NCBI RefSeq assembly: GCF_001854765.1
Contig: NZ_LJJE01000071.1
Coordinates: forward strand, 1 to 64,000
Reading direction: 5' to 3'
Origin: Vibrio sonorensis
GTDB taxonomy: Bacteria; Pseudomonadota; Gammaproteobacteria; Enterobacterales; Vibrionaceae
Length of the DNA: 64,000 nt
Shown: positions 9,581 through 17,022 of the stretch, piece after piece
Layout: each line of letters starts with the position of its first letter
Numbering within the stretch: position 1 is the first letter of the stretch
The notes under the pieces: generated by a model
Told to the model about the DNA's origin: nothing
What the model saw: the letters and a program-made list of their open reading frames with translations, nothing else
Database searches by the model: none
Program-made: the position numbers and the translations under genes

Positions 9581-10825
9581 ATGATAAAAATTGCAATGCT
9601 AAGTACTGGTGAGGAAGTGCTACACGGCGATATTCTTGATACCAACGCTGCTTGGTTATCGGAACGCTTCTTTGCCGAGGGTTTTTCTCTTGTTAAGCGC
9701 TCAACGGTAGGGGACAGCCTAATTAGCCTTAGAGAAGAGTTGACCATGCTAGCTTTAAACAATGACGTTGTAATTGTTAATGGCGGTCTGGGACCGACTA
9801 CAGACGATCTGAGTGCCTCAGTGGCTGCGGAAGTTGCGGGCAAAGAATTGGTACTGTTTCCCGAGTGGTTAAAAGAGTTGGAAAGCTTTTTTGAATCCCG
9901 TGGTGTGAAGATGCCGGAAAGCAACCTTAAACAAGCCATGTTGCCAGACGAGTCGACGATCATTCCCAACCCTATAGGGACGGCTTGTGGTTTTAAAATG
10001 CAAATTCACGACTCTTGGTTTTATTTTACCCCGGGCGTACCCAGAGAGTTTAAGCGCATGGTTGACGAACAAATTCTACCTGATTTGAAGAAGCAACACC
10101 CTGATATGGCAGGGCAAGCATGCAGTAAACTCTATACTTTTGGTTCGTCTGAGTCATCATTGTCAGATCTTTTAGACCCTATTGAACTGCCTGATGGATA
10201 TGTGCTGGGTTATCGCTCTTACTTGCCGTTTATCGAAGTAAAGCTGTTTGGTCCACAAGAAGACTTGGACACGCGCATGCGTTTGCTAAAGATAATCCAC
10301 GATTTAATTGGTCAACACGTGGTTAGTGTTGATGAACCAATGTTGGACAATTTGGGGCATTTAGTGAGCTCGCGATCGATAACCATAGCGACGGCAGAAC
10401 AGTCAACTCAAGGCTGGTTGGCTAATTGGTTGCAATCTAATGAGCAAGTGGAAGAAGCGTGTGGTCACGGATGGGTGCTAGGTAAACGCGTCGATGTTGG
10501 CAGTGGAGAAAAAGACATGCTAGCAGCAACGTTGGCCTTAGGCGGAGCCACGCTAGAAAAATGCGCTACTGATGTTGCCTTGGTAACGGGTAAACAGACG
10601 GAACAGACTTTTACCGTAGTGCTAGCGACTCAAGAAGGGGAATGGGGACAAACGCTCACATTTAATAGAAAATACAGCAGTCGCGAAGCTGAAAAGAAAA
10701 TTATCGGTACGGTGGCAGGTGACATGCTGCGTCGTTACCTCGATAAGAAACCCATTTTTGTTAAATACAGCGCGTTAAAAACCGAAAAAGAGATATACGT
10801 TCCGCAAAGTATGATAAGCAAATAG
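9581..10825 (+). CDS. CinA family protein (MoCF-like nucleotide pyrophosphatase domain plus degenerate PncC-like domain)
   Basis: A 414-aa protein. The N-terminal domain (1-170) is the molybdopterin-binding fold of CinA/COG1058, with EVLHGDILDTNAAWL and the signature NGGLGPTTDDLS; in studied relatives it hydrolyses ADP-ribose or related pyrophosphates. The C-terminal third (about 260-405) aligns with the CinA C-terminal domain that deamidates nicotinamide mononucleotide (PncC), but the usual TAESCTGG signature reads TAEQSTQG here, so deamidase activity is doubtful. It starts at an ATG preceded by AGGAA. Single-gene unit. Likely NAD-salvage housekeeping. Confidence 0.85.
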   Translation: MIKIAMLSTGEEVLHGDILDTNAAWLSERFFAEGFSLVKRSTVGDSLISLREELTMLALNNDVVIVNGGLGPTTDDLSASVAAEVAGKELVLFPEWLKELESFFESRGVKMPESNLKQAMLPDESTIIPNPIGTACGFKMQIHDSWFYFTPGVPREFKRMVDEQILPDLKKQHPDMAGQACSKLYTFGSSESSLSDLLDPIELPDGYVLGYRSYLPFIEVKLFGPQEDLDTRMRLLKIIHDLIGQHVVSVDEPMLDNLGHLVSSRSITIATAEQSTQGWLANWLQSNEQVEEACGHGWVLGKRVDVGSGEKDMLAATLALGGATLEKCATDVALVTGKQTEQTFTVVLATQEGEWGQTLTFNRKYSSREAEKKIIGTVAGDMLRRYLDKKPIFVKYSALKTEKEIYVPQSMISK

Positions 10826-10839
10826 ATTCTTAATAAAAA

Positions 10840-10875
10840 ACTAAGAGTGGCTGTGAAAAACAGCCACGCTCTACC
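10840..10875 (+). other. Stem-loop downstream of the CinA-like gene
   Basis: GAGTGGCTGT pairs with ACAGCCACGCTC across a GAAAA loop, with a 2-base bulge. There is no T-run after it, so it is at best a weak or Rho-assisted terminator. Confidence 0.4.
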
Positions 10876-11107
10876 TTACTCCGACTCCTCTGTCAAACGA
10901 CCACAGTGCGCCGCTCAGTAATAAGTGAATGATTATTCTTGATATTACCCAATCTGGTTCATATTTTTTTTTTAGATTAATTTGTTCTAACCATTAAAGC
11001 GATGATTTTACTCGCTTGGGCAAAATGTCTCAAAAATGCGACGTGCAAACTCTACTTTTGCGCTTAAACTGAAATCTCGTTAGCAGTGATTTAGTAGGGA
11101 GGCTTGT

Positions 11108-11359
11108 ATGTTAAATCAGTCGAAGATTTTGGTTCTATATGAGGTGTCTAGCCAAAAAGTAGTTTTAGGTGAAGTGCTTAGTGCGGGAAGGGCAGATGCA
11201 CTGTCTATGTGGAGAGCGGCTCCAGAAGAACGCGGTCCTTTAAATATTCCTGGGTTTCGTTTATCCCTTTTCGATGCCGATGGCAGAGAGATTGCAGGTA
11301 AGGCTGTCTCAATGCTTACCGCAGACGCCTTCCTTGGTGGCCTTCGAAATGCCAGCTAA
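11108..11359 (+). CDS. Small protein of unknown function (83 aa)
   Basis: I do not recognise this protein. It is 83 aa, soluble, with no signal peptide, membrane segment or cysteine motif, and has a beta-rich start (KILVLYEVSSQKVVLGEV). A strong ribosome site AGGGAGG lies 6 bp before the ATG, which supports real translation. It stands alone between a CinA-like gene and a membrane hydrolase, with long gaps on both sides. Confidence 0.6.
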   Translation: MLNQSKILVLYEVSSQKVVLGEVLSAGRADALSMWRAAPEERGPLNIPGFRLSLFDADGREIAGKAVSMLTADAFLGGLRNAS

Positions 11360-11747
11360 AGGCCCCACTCTTATGTGAATGTGTGGTGAATATATATTCA
11401 CTTTTTTGGTGGGTTAATACCCATAAATGTTGAGTTTACCTTTATTACAGCTTGGGTGCGCAGTCTTTTGCTCCCGTGTTCTATCGGCATAATATGCTAT
11501 GCCGACTCTCCTTTCTGAGCTTTAAGCTACCTTAACTTACTCGAGTGACAAAATAGATTTTGTCGATGATCCAAACCGCTCACCGAGCGGTACCAGTATT
11601 TAGCAAAAGCAACTGAGTGAATGAGCGGTGTGAATACTACTAGTATCTTTGAAATCAATAAAATAGACTGGGTATCGAGCCGTAAGGTACGCCTTAGTTT
11701 TACTGAGACTCTTGCTAGATTTGTTGTGTTTTAGGTTAGGAAAAGAG
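11360..11747 (+). other. Gene-poor interval with a 16-bp palindrome and competing hairpins
   Basis: No gene is seen in these 388 bp. A perfect palindrome GTGAATATATATTCAC (11386-11401) directly followed by TTTTTT lies 27 bp after the preceding stop. Further on ACCGCTC/GAGCGGT (11575-11581, 11585-11591) can form a hairpin, while a second copy TGAGCGGT at 11622-11629 can instead pair with ACCGCTCA at 11575-11582, and AGTATT/AATACT (11595-11600, 11633-11638) can stack inside. This could be the structured 5' UTR of the following gene. Confidence 0.4.
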
Positions 11748-12782
11748 ATGGATTCAATTACTCAAGCGGCATTGGGTGCAACGGTTGCTGGGGCAATCGC
11801 TGGTAAGCAGTGTAACGGAAAAGTATTGTTGGCGGGTGCGGCTTTAGGGACACTGCCCGATCTCGATGTTGTGCTTGACTACGGAGACGCGGTAAGTAAT
11901 ACCATCAAGCACAGGGGATTTTCTCACTCTCTGTTGGTACTTCCTCCTTTCGCTTTTTTAATTTCTTGGCTCTACTGTCGTGTTAAGCCCGACCATTTTT
12001 GGACACTTGCTCGCGTGTTTTTCCTGACGGTCAGCGTGTTGATTACTCATACGCTTCTCGATGCGATGACAACCTATGGAACCCAATTGTTGTGGCCTTT
12101 TGTAGGTTACTTCGAGTTTAGAAACATATTTATCATCGACCCTCTATATACTTTGCCGCTACTTATCGCAATTGGCGTAGCAATATTTTCGAAAAAGCGA
12201 GGAGGGCGCTGGTGTCAGTCAGTTGTGCTGATTTCGACCTTGTATCTCGTTTGGGGTTTTGCAGCTCAGCAGGTTATCTCTCATCGAGTTGAGGAAAACT
12301 TGACGGCTCAAAACATACCAAATAGGCAAGTACTCATTACGCCAACTCCGTTTAATACTCTGCTATGGCGAGTAGTCGTGGTGGGTGACGGTCAGTATTG
12401 GGAAGGATTGGCTTCCGTACTTGATGGCGATAAGAGAATCGACTTTGTGTCACGCCCTTTGGGAGCGTGGCCACTGAACGAAACCCCAGCGACCTTGCAG
12501 GGTTTACGCCTCTTCTCTCATGACTTTCTTACAGTAAGAGAAGAAGCAGATAGCTTAATTGTTTCGGACTTGCGCATGGGGATGGCAAACTATTTGTCCT
12601 TTGAGTTTGTGTTTGCGCAAAGAAATGAAAAGGGTGAATGGGAGCTGCTTGAAGCGACCGAGCGACATGCTCGAGATCAAGGTATTGGTGGAGGGACGTT
12701 TGAAGCAATTTGGCAACGGCTGAAAGGGGACCAAAGTATCGATGCCAATCTGCAACGAGTTAAACTTTCTTATAATCAATAG
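11748..12782 (+). CDS. YdjM-like inner-membrane metal-dependent hydrolase (DUF457)
   Basis: A 344-aa integral membrane protein with family motifs of PF04307: GTLPDLDVVLDYGD near residue 40, HRGFSHSLL near 58, and HTLLDAMTTYGTQLLWPF near 105. Together the histidines and aspartates are expected to bind metal. About four hydrophobic segments fill residues 60-190, and a soluble C-terminal domain follows. E. coli YdjM is an SOS-associated member of unknown substrate; no LexA box is seen here. The start at 11748 is chosen because AGGAAAAG precedes it; an in-frame start 36 bp upstream is possible but has no ribosome site. Confidence 0.85.
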   Translation: MDSITQAALGATVAGAIAGKQCNGKVLLAGAALGTLPDLDVVLDYGDAVSNTIKHRGFSHSLLVLPPFAFLISWLYCRVKPDHFWTLARVFFLTVSVLITHTLLDAMTTYGTQLLWPFVGYFEFRNIFIIDPLYTLPLLIAIGVAIFSKKRGGRWCQSVVLISTLYLVWGFAAQQVISHRVEENLTAQNIPNRQVLITPTPFNTLLWRVVVVGDGQYWEGLASVLDGDKRIDFVSRPLGAWPLNETPATLQGLRLFSHDFLTVREEADSLIVSDLRMGMANYLSFEFVFAQRNEKGEWELLEATERHARDQGIGGGTFEAIWQRLKGDQSIDANLQRVKLSYNQ

Positions 12783-12813
12783 GTGAGTTGATTTACTGTT
12801 CTAGGGCGAAGTA

Positions 12814-13764
12814 TTGGAAACGAAATTCAAGCTTACATTTGCTAGCGCCAATCTGTTTAATTTTGTCGCGCCTCCCAACGCGTTTTATGACTTTGAAAAC
12901 ATTTACGAGCAGGACGTATGGCAGGAAAAGTGTGAGTGGACGAAAAAAGCCTTAATCAAATTAGGTGCCGATATTATTGGTGTGCAGGAAGTCTTTAGCA
13001 TTGAAGAGTGCAAGTCACTCTTTCAGCAATTGGGGTACGAGTACTTTGCTTGCGTTGATACACCAAATATCGAGCAAGATTACATCTATTCAAAACCTGT
13101 TGTAGCGCTGGCTTCTAAGTATCCTCTCACTTTCGTAAAATGCGTAGCCAAACCCATCGAAATTGAATCTCTTTACCAGGCCTCATTGCCAGAGTTTAGC
13201 CGCAAACCGCTTCACGCCATTGTCACGGTACCAGAGGTTGGTGAAGTCGCGGTGTATGTTTGCCATCTCAAATCACAACGAGCCAGTGAAAGCCAAGATC
13301 CCGAACAGTCGTCGATGCTCGTTGGTCGGTGGTTGTCCGCCCAACAGAGAGCATGGGAAGCGGTGATGTTGCGCCTATATATGGAGCGGGAATATCGAGA
13401 TCACCCCATTCCAACGGTGTTAATGGGGGATGTTAATCAAACCCTTGAAAGTGATATTACTGGGCTGTTGATTGAAGATGCAGATTCACAGGGAATGGGT
13501 CTAGGATTGAAAGACAGTTGGTGGCAACTCAGTGATCAAGACAGTGGTTGTGTTCGCCGCGCAACGCACTACCACTTTGCGATTGGAAATGTGCTGGACT
13601 ACATTTTGGTGTCGCAAGAGTTTCATCTCGATTCACAGTATTCTCTCGCTGATCTTGTCGAGTATAAAACGCTGGATGAGCATCTAATTAACCCAAAATA
13701 TGAACTCGACAAGTGCGCCAGTGACCATGCATTTATTGCAGTTAGCGCGCAATTTGTTCTCTAA
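12814..13764 (+). CDS. Endonuclease/exonuclease/phosphatase (EEP) superfamily protein
   Basis: A 316-aa metal-dependent phosphodiesterase of the DNase I/EEP fold. The conserved residues are in order: Asn in ASANLFNF, Glu in GVQEVF, His in VCHLKS, Asp/Asn in MGDVNQ, and the final SDHAF. The substrate is not predictable and could be DNA, RNA, phospholipid or an inositol phosphate. The start is a TTG; no ATG fits the N-terminal Asn motif. It follows the YdjM-like gene by 31 bp, so they may be cotranscribed. No signal peptide, so probably cytoplasmic. Confidence 0.82.
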   Translation: METKFKLTFASANLFNFVAPPNAFYDFENIYEQDVWQEKCEWTKKALIKLGADIIGVQEVFSIEECKSLFQQLGYEYFACVDTPNIEQDYIYSKPVVALASKYPLTFVKCVAKPIEIESLYQASLPEFSRKPLHAIVTVPEVGEVAVYVCHLKSQRASESQDPEQSSMLVGRWLSAQQRAWEAVMLRLYMEREYRDHPIPTVLMGDVNQTLESDITGLLIEDADSQGMGLGLKDSWWQLSDQDSGCVRRATHYHFAIGNVLDYILVSQEFHLDSQYSLADLVEYKTLDEHLINPKYELDKCASDHAFIAVSAQFVL

Positions 13765-13777
13765 AGCGTCGTAAGAG

Positions 13778-13807
13778 TCCCCAGATGAACAACGACTCAT
13801 CTGGGGA
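13778..13807. other. Perfect 11-bp stem-loop between convergent genes
   Basis: TCCCCAGATGA pairs with TCATCTGGGGA around an 8-base loop. No T-run is present on either side, but the position between convergent stops suggests a shared transcription end or an RNA-stabilising hairpin. Confidence 0.6.
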
Positions 13808-13814
13808 TTGGGTA

Positions 13815-14369
13815 TCAAAGCACTTTTAAGCACTGCTCTGGTGGAAGGCTGAGCAGAGTATTAGCAAAGTTGATTTTCTCATCTCGCCATCTCAATGCCG
13901 CTTCATTGCCATCTTTGGAGTGTCTATCGGCATCGAAGTAACTTCTTTGTGGCAGCCCATCCGCAGGCGTGAGAACCATGGTTTGCTCGTTAGCTCTCAC
14001 GGTAAACAGGAATTGTCCTCGCTGACCCAATTGTGCCGCTGGATGGTGTAAGCTGGTGTCACAACAGTATCGATTGTCGCGAATCGCTCGGCAGGTATAT
14101 TCAAACGCATCTTGAGTGCCACGGCCCGGAAATGCGGTATAGATACTGATGGCATCTCTTTGGGTGGGGGCGCTGCCAGCTGTTAGTTTTATTGCGTGTT
14201 GAATTAAACGAAAGCCCAATACAACACCACCAATACTCGATATGCCGCTGTATTGAATGGCGCCAGCAATGTTGAGTTTCAGCCTATCGTCGTTCTCGTA
14301 AAGGTACAAATCAGGTTGAGCCCACTCACTTTGAGGGATAAGTAGATTGGTAATGTCAGACACTTCCAT
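13815..14369 (-). CDS. Unknown protein, possibly FmdE-like, behind a Fur box
   Basis: A 184-aa soluble protein I cannot place firmly. The stretch IAGAIQYSGISSIGGVVLGFRLIQHAI followed by IYTAFPGRGTQDAFEYTCRA resembles in layout the FmdE domain (HGH-GxxLGxR, then a DAxQxxTG motif), but the family's HGH is not present. Two cysteines (YCCDTS) and two later histidines could bind metal. A good GGAGAA ribosome site precedes the ATG, and a Fur-like box lies about 45 bp upstream, so iron-starvation induction is likely. It is not next to any siderophore or transport gene. Confidence 0.6.
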   Translation of the reverse strand: MEVSDITNLLIPQSEWAQPDLYLYENDDRLKLNIAGAIQYSGISSIGGVVLGFRLIQHAIKLTAGSAPTQRDAISIYTAFPGRGTQDAFEYTCRAIRDNRYCCDTSLHHPAAQLGQRGQFLFTVRANEQTMVLTPADGLPQRSYFDADRHSKDGNEAALRWRDEKINFANTLLSLPPEQCLKVL

Positions 14370-14412
14370 TTTGTTCTCCGTATCTTATTTTTGATTTAGG
14401 GATATAATTTAT

Positions 14413-14431
14413 ACGAATGGTAATCATTATC
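14413..14431 (-). promoter_or_regulatory. Candidate Fur box
   Basis: The 19 bases ending GGTAATCATTATC match the palindromic consensus GATAATGATAATCATTATC at 15 of 19 positions. On the minus strand the box overlaps TTGATA (a -35-like hexamer) and is followed by an AT-rich TATAAATTATAT, so Fur would block the promoter of the unknown gene at 13815-14369. Confidence 0.7.
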
Positions 14432-14498
14432 AAATAAAAAGTGTCAAATTATGCGCTAGAGAGATTTTAAAAGGTGCAAAAGATACGAGTTCAGCGCT

Positions 14499-15386
14499 TT
14501 AAGTATCTCGAACCACAAAAACGATGGCGATACCACCTAAGATCAAAAGGGTCGCGATACTCGTGGAGTAGGTAATCGGCTCTGTTAAGATCACCCATCC
14601 GCCAATGCTGGCCAGAGCGGGAACGGACAGTTGCACGACGGACGCTTTAACTAAGCTCAGTTTGGGCAGTGCCGCGTACCAGATGGCGTAACCAAGTCCT
14701 GAGGTGATTGCACCAGAGGCTGAAGCCAACAGAGCGCCTTTTGTTTCTATCTCCATATTTTGTTGGGTAAAAGAGAGAGTCATTAGGCCAAATAGTGCTG
14801 CCAAGCAAAAGCTGTGAGTCATAGTGACAACCGGTGGCTGATGTTGCTCCTGTTTACCCAATACGGTAAATACGGCCCAAAAGATACCTGCAGCGGCCAT
14901 TAGTAGGGCCGACAGTAAGTCCGGCCTTGTCGCATCGGGTAATAATAGATAAGCAAAGCCTATGAGAGATATCCCAAGCCCCAACCATTCTATTGGCGTC
15001 ATGCGATTTCCACTGGCCAAGTGAAATGTCACCATAGAGAACTGCACGCAAGCGAACAAAATCAATGCGCCTGTTCCGGTAGCGATATTGACGTAGGAAA
15101 ATGAAAAGGTGACAGCGTAGCCAAACAGCATAAGTGCTGTTAATACACTGCGTGTGCTCCAGGTACGTCGTAGAGCAGTCCTCGTTGATGTTTCTGTTTG
15201 TTTGGTGCGCGTTACGCTAGTCAAAAGGAGCAATGTTAGTGCTCCTGAGAGTAATCGTATCTGGGTGAAACTTCCCGCGTCTATTACCCCCTCAGCTAAC
15301 GCGAGGCGGCACAAGATGGAATTACCTGCAAACGCAAGCATTGCCAGTATGACTAAACTGAGCGTTTTTATATCGGCAACTTGCAC
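14499..15386 (-). CDS. DMT superfamily (EamA) permease
   Basis: A 295-aa protein with ten predicted hydrophobic helices arranged as two EamA repeats (about 8-140 and 155-290), the hallmark of drug/metabolite exporters of the RhaT/YdcZ type. Substrate unknown. The start is GTG, 6 bp after a GGAG ribosome site. It is followed on the same strand by the Fur-box gene, but 130 bp and the Fur-controlled promoter separate them. Confidence 0.85.
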   Translation of the reverse strand: MQVADIKTLSLVILAMLAFAGNSILCRLALAEGVIDAGSFTQIRLLSGALTLLLLTSVTRTKQTETSTRTALRRTWSTRSVLTALMLFGYAVTFSFSYVNIATGTGALILFACVQFSMVTFHLASGNRMTPIEWLGLGISLIGFAYLLLPDATRPDLLSALLMAAAGIFWAVFTVLGKQEQHQPPVVTMTHSFCLAALFGLMTLSFTQQNMEIETKGALLASASGAITSGLGYAIWYAALPKLSLVKASVVQLSVPALASIGGWVILTEPITYSTSIATLLILGGIAIVFVVRDT

Positions 15387-15510
15387 GTTTGCTCCAAATG
15401 GTAGAGGTGTTTAACGAATTATAATGATAGTTAATCGAGACCTGCGCTAGCTCAATTGATAAGAAGGTAGATAGTTTAGTTATATCGCGGTGAGAGGTTT
15501 ATCTTATCGT

Positions 15511-15538
15511 AAAAGAAAAGGCCAGTAGAACTGGCCTC
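15511..15538 (-). terminator. Terminator of the nrdAB-yfaE operon
   Basis: On the minus strand GGCCAGT/ACTGGCC (7 bp, 3-base loop) is followed by TTTTCTTTT. It ends the transcript just after yfaE. Confidence 0.88.
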
Positions 15539-15547
15539 TTGAACTGA

Positions 15548-15826
15548 TTAAGCTCGTTTTTCTTTGAGCTTGTAAACGACTTCGTCTAGCTCGATATCAG
15601 TTTTTGCTTTTGAAATACAGGGAAGTATTTCATCGCCTTGGGTATAAGCCATTGCAAAACCAACGTATTCAACTTCACCAGATTTTAGTTTGCATCGGCA
15701 AGCTCCACAGTGCCCGTCGCGGCAATTGTATTCTGGTTCGATTCCGGTCTGTTCCAGTGTCTCCAATATGGTATTGGATGGGTTAGACTGGATGGTTGAA
15801 ACTCCGTTGATTTGAATGCGGGGCAT
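15548..15826 (-). CDS. yfaE: Class I ribonucleotide reductase maintenance [2Fe-2S] ferredoxin
   Basis: A 92-aa plant-type ferredoxin with iron-sulfur ligands in CRDGHCGAC (C35, C40, C43) and a distal C70 (LPC). E. coli YfaE donates electrons to regenerate the diferric-tyrosyl radical cofactor of NrdB. Its start overlaps the nrdB stop by one base (TAATG arrangement), so the two are translationally coupled in the nrdA-nrdB-yfaE operon. Confidence 0.95.
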   Translation of the reverse strand: MPRIQINGVSTIQSNPSNTILETLEQTGIEPEYNCRDGHCGACRCKLKSGEVEYVGFAMAYTQGDEILPCISKAKTDIELDEVVYKLKEKRA

Positions 15827-16957
15827 TAGAGTTCAAAATCCTTGAAGTCATCTTCCGCGACATCACTTTCAATCTGACCGACTAGGTAAGATGAAATCTC
15901 TGCTTCTTGTGGTGCAACTTGCACGTTGTCGGATGACAACCAAGCGTTGATCCACGGAATAGGGTTTGACGTCGCTTCAGGATATGCCATTGGCAGACCT
16001 ACGGCTTGCATGCGCACGTTGGTAATGTATTCGACATACTGACTTAGTATGTCTTTGTTCAGACCGATCATTGAGCCGTCTTTGAACAGGTATTCTGCCC
16101 ACTCTTTTTCTTGCTCAGCGGCTTCTTTAAACAGGTCGAAACACTCTTGCTTACACTCTTCTGCCACTTGCATAAATGAGAAGTCATCCTGACCGTTGCG
16201 CAGCAAGTTAATCATGTGCTGAGTACCCGTTAGGTGCAGCGCTTCATCACGAGCAATCAGTTTGATGATTTTTGCGTTGCCTTCCATCAGTTCGCGTTCT
16301 GCGAATGCAAATGAACAAGCAAAGCTGACGTAAAAGCGAATAGCTTCTAACGCGTTCACTGACATCAAGCAGACGTAAAGTTTCTTCTTAAGCTCGTACT
16401 TAGAAATTTTTACCGTTTCTCCGGCAATCTCGAACTCACCTTCGCCGTAGCGTGGTAGTCGTTAGTCATCTGGATTAAGTCATCGTAGTAGTGTGAAATA
16501 TCTTCCGCACGTTTAAGAATGTGTTCATTTTCTACGATGTCATCAAACACGATACCCGGATCGTTAACGATGTTACGGATAATGTGAGTGTATGAGCGAG
16601 AGTGGATTGTCTCGGAGAATGACCATGTCTCAATCCAAGTTTCCAGTTCTGGCAAAGAAACCAAAGGCAGTAGTGCCACGTTTGGACTGCGGCTTGAATA
16701 GAATCAAGCAGTGTTTGGTACTTTAGGTTTGAGATAAAGATGTGTTTCTCGTGATCTGGCAACTTGTTGTAATCAATGCGGTCGCTAGATACGTCAACTT
16801 CTTCTGGACGCCAGAAAAATGAAAGTTGCTTTTCGATTAGCTTTTCGAAAATTTCAAATTTTTGTTGGTCGTAGCGCGCTACGTTTACCGATTGACCAAG
16901 GAACATTGGTTCTTTTAGTTGGTCGTTTTTTTGCTTGTTAAAAGTACTGTAAGCCAT
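15826..16957 (-). pseudogene. nrdB: Ribonucleotide reductase beta subunit NrdB, interrupted by two single-base deletions
   Basis: This is the radical-generating R2 subunit of class Ia ribonucleotide reductase, normally 376 aa. Three frames together encode the whole protein. The first shift is near 16693, where CAAGCCGC should read CAAGGCCGC to continue as [11 protein letters not shown]. The second is near 16447, where one base is missing before the segment [22 protein letters not shown]. Metal ligands are present in order, for example [23 protein letters not shown] and [13 protein letters not shown]. The gene is essential for aerobic dNTP synthesis and both halves are well conserved, so sequencing error is the likely cause. 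The ATG follows a GAGG ribosome site; nrdA ends 65 bp upstream. Confidence 0.93.
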
Positions 16958-17022
16958 GATGCCTCAATTCCTTTAAAGCCTGCTGTCTCCAGCAGGCAAA
17001 ATAGTGTTAAACCGTATTGGGG

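Noticed and set aside
15419..15437. Fur-like stretch upstream of the DMT permease
   Set aside because: Only about 12 of 19 positions fit the consensus, too weak to call.
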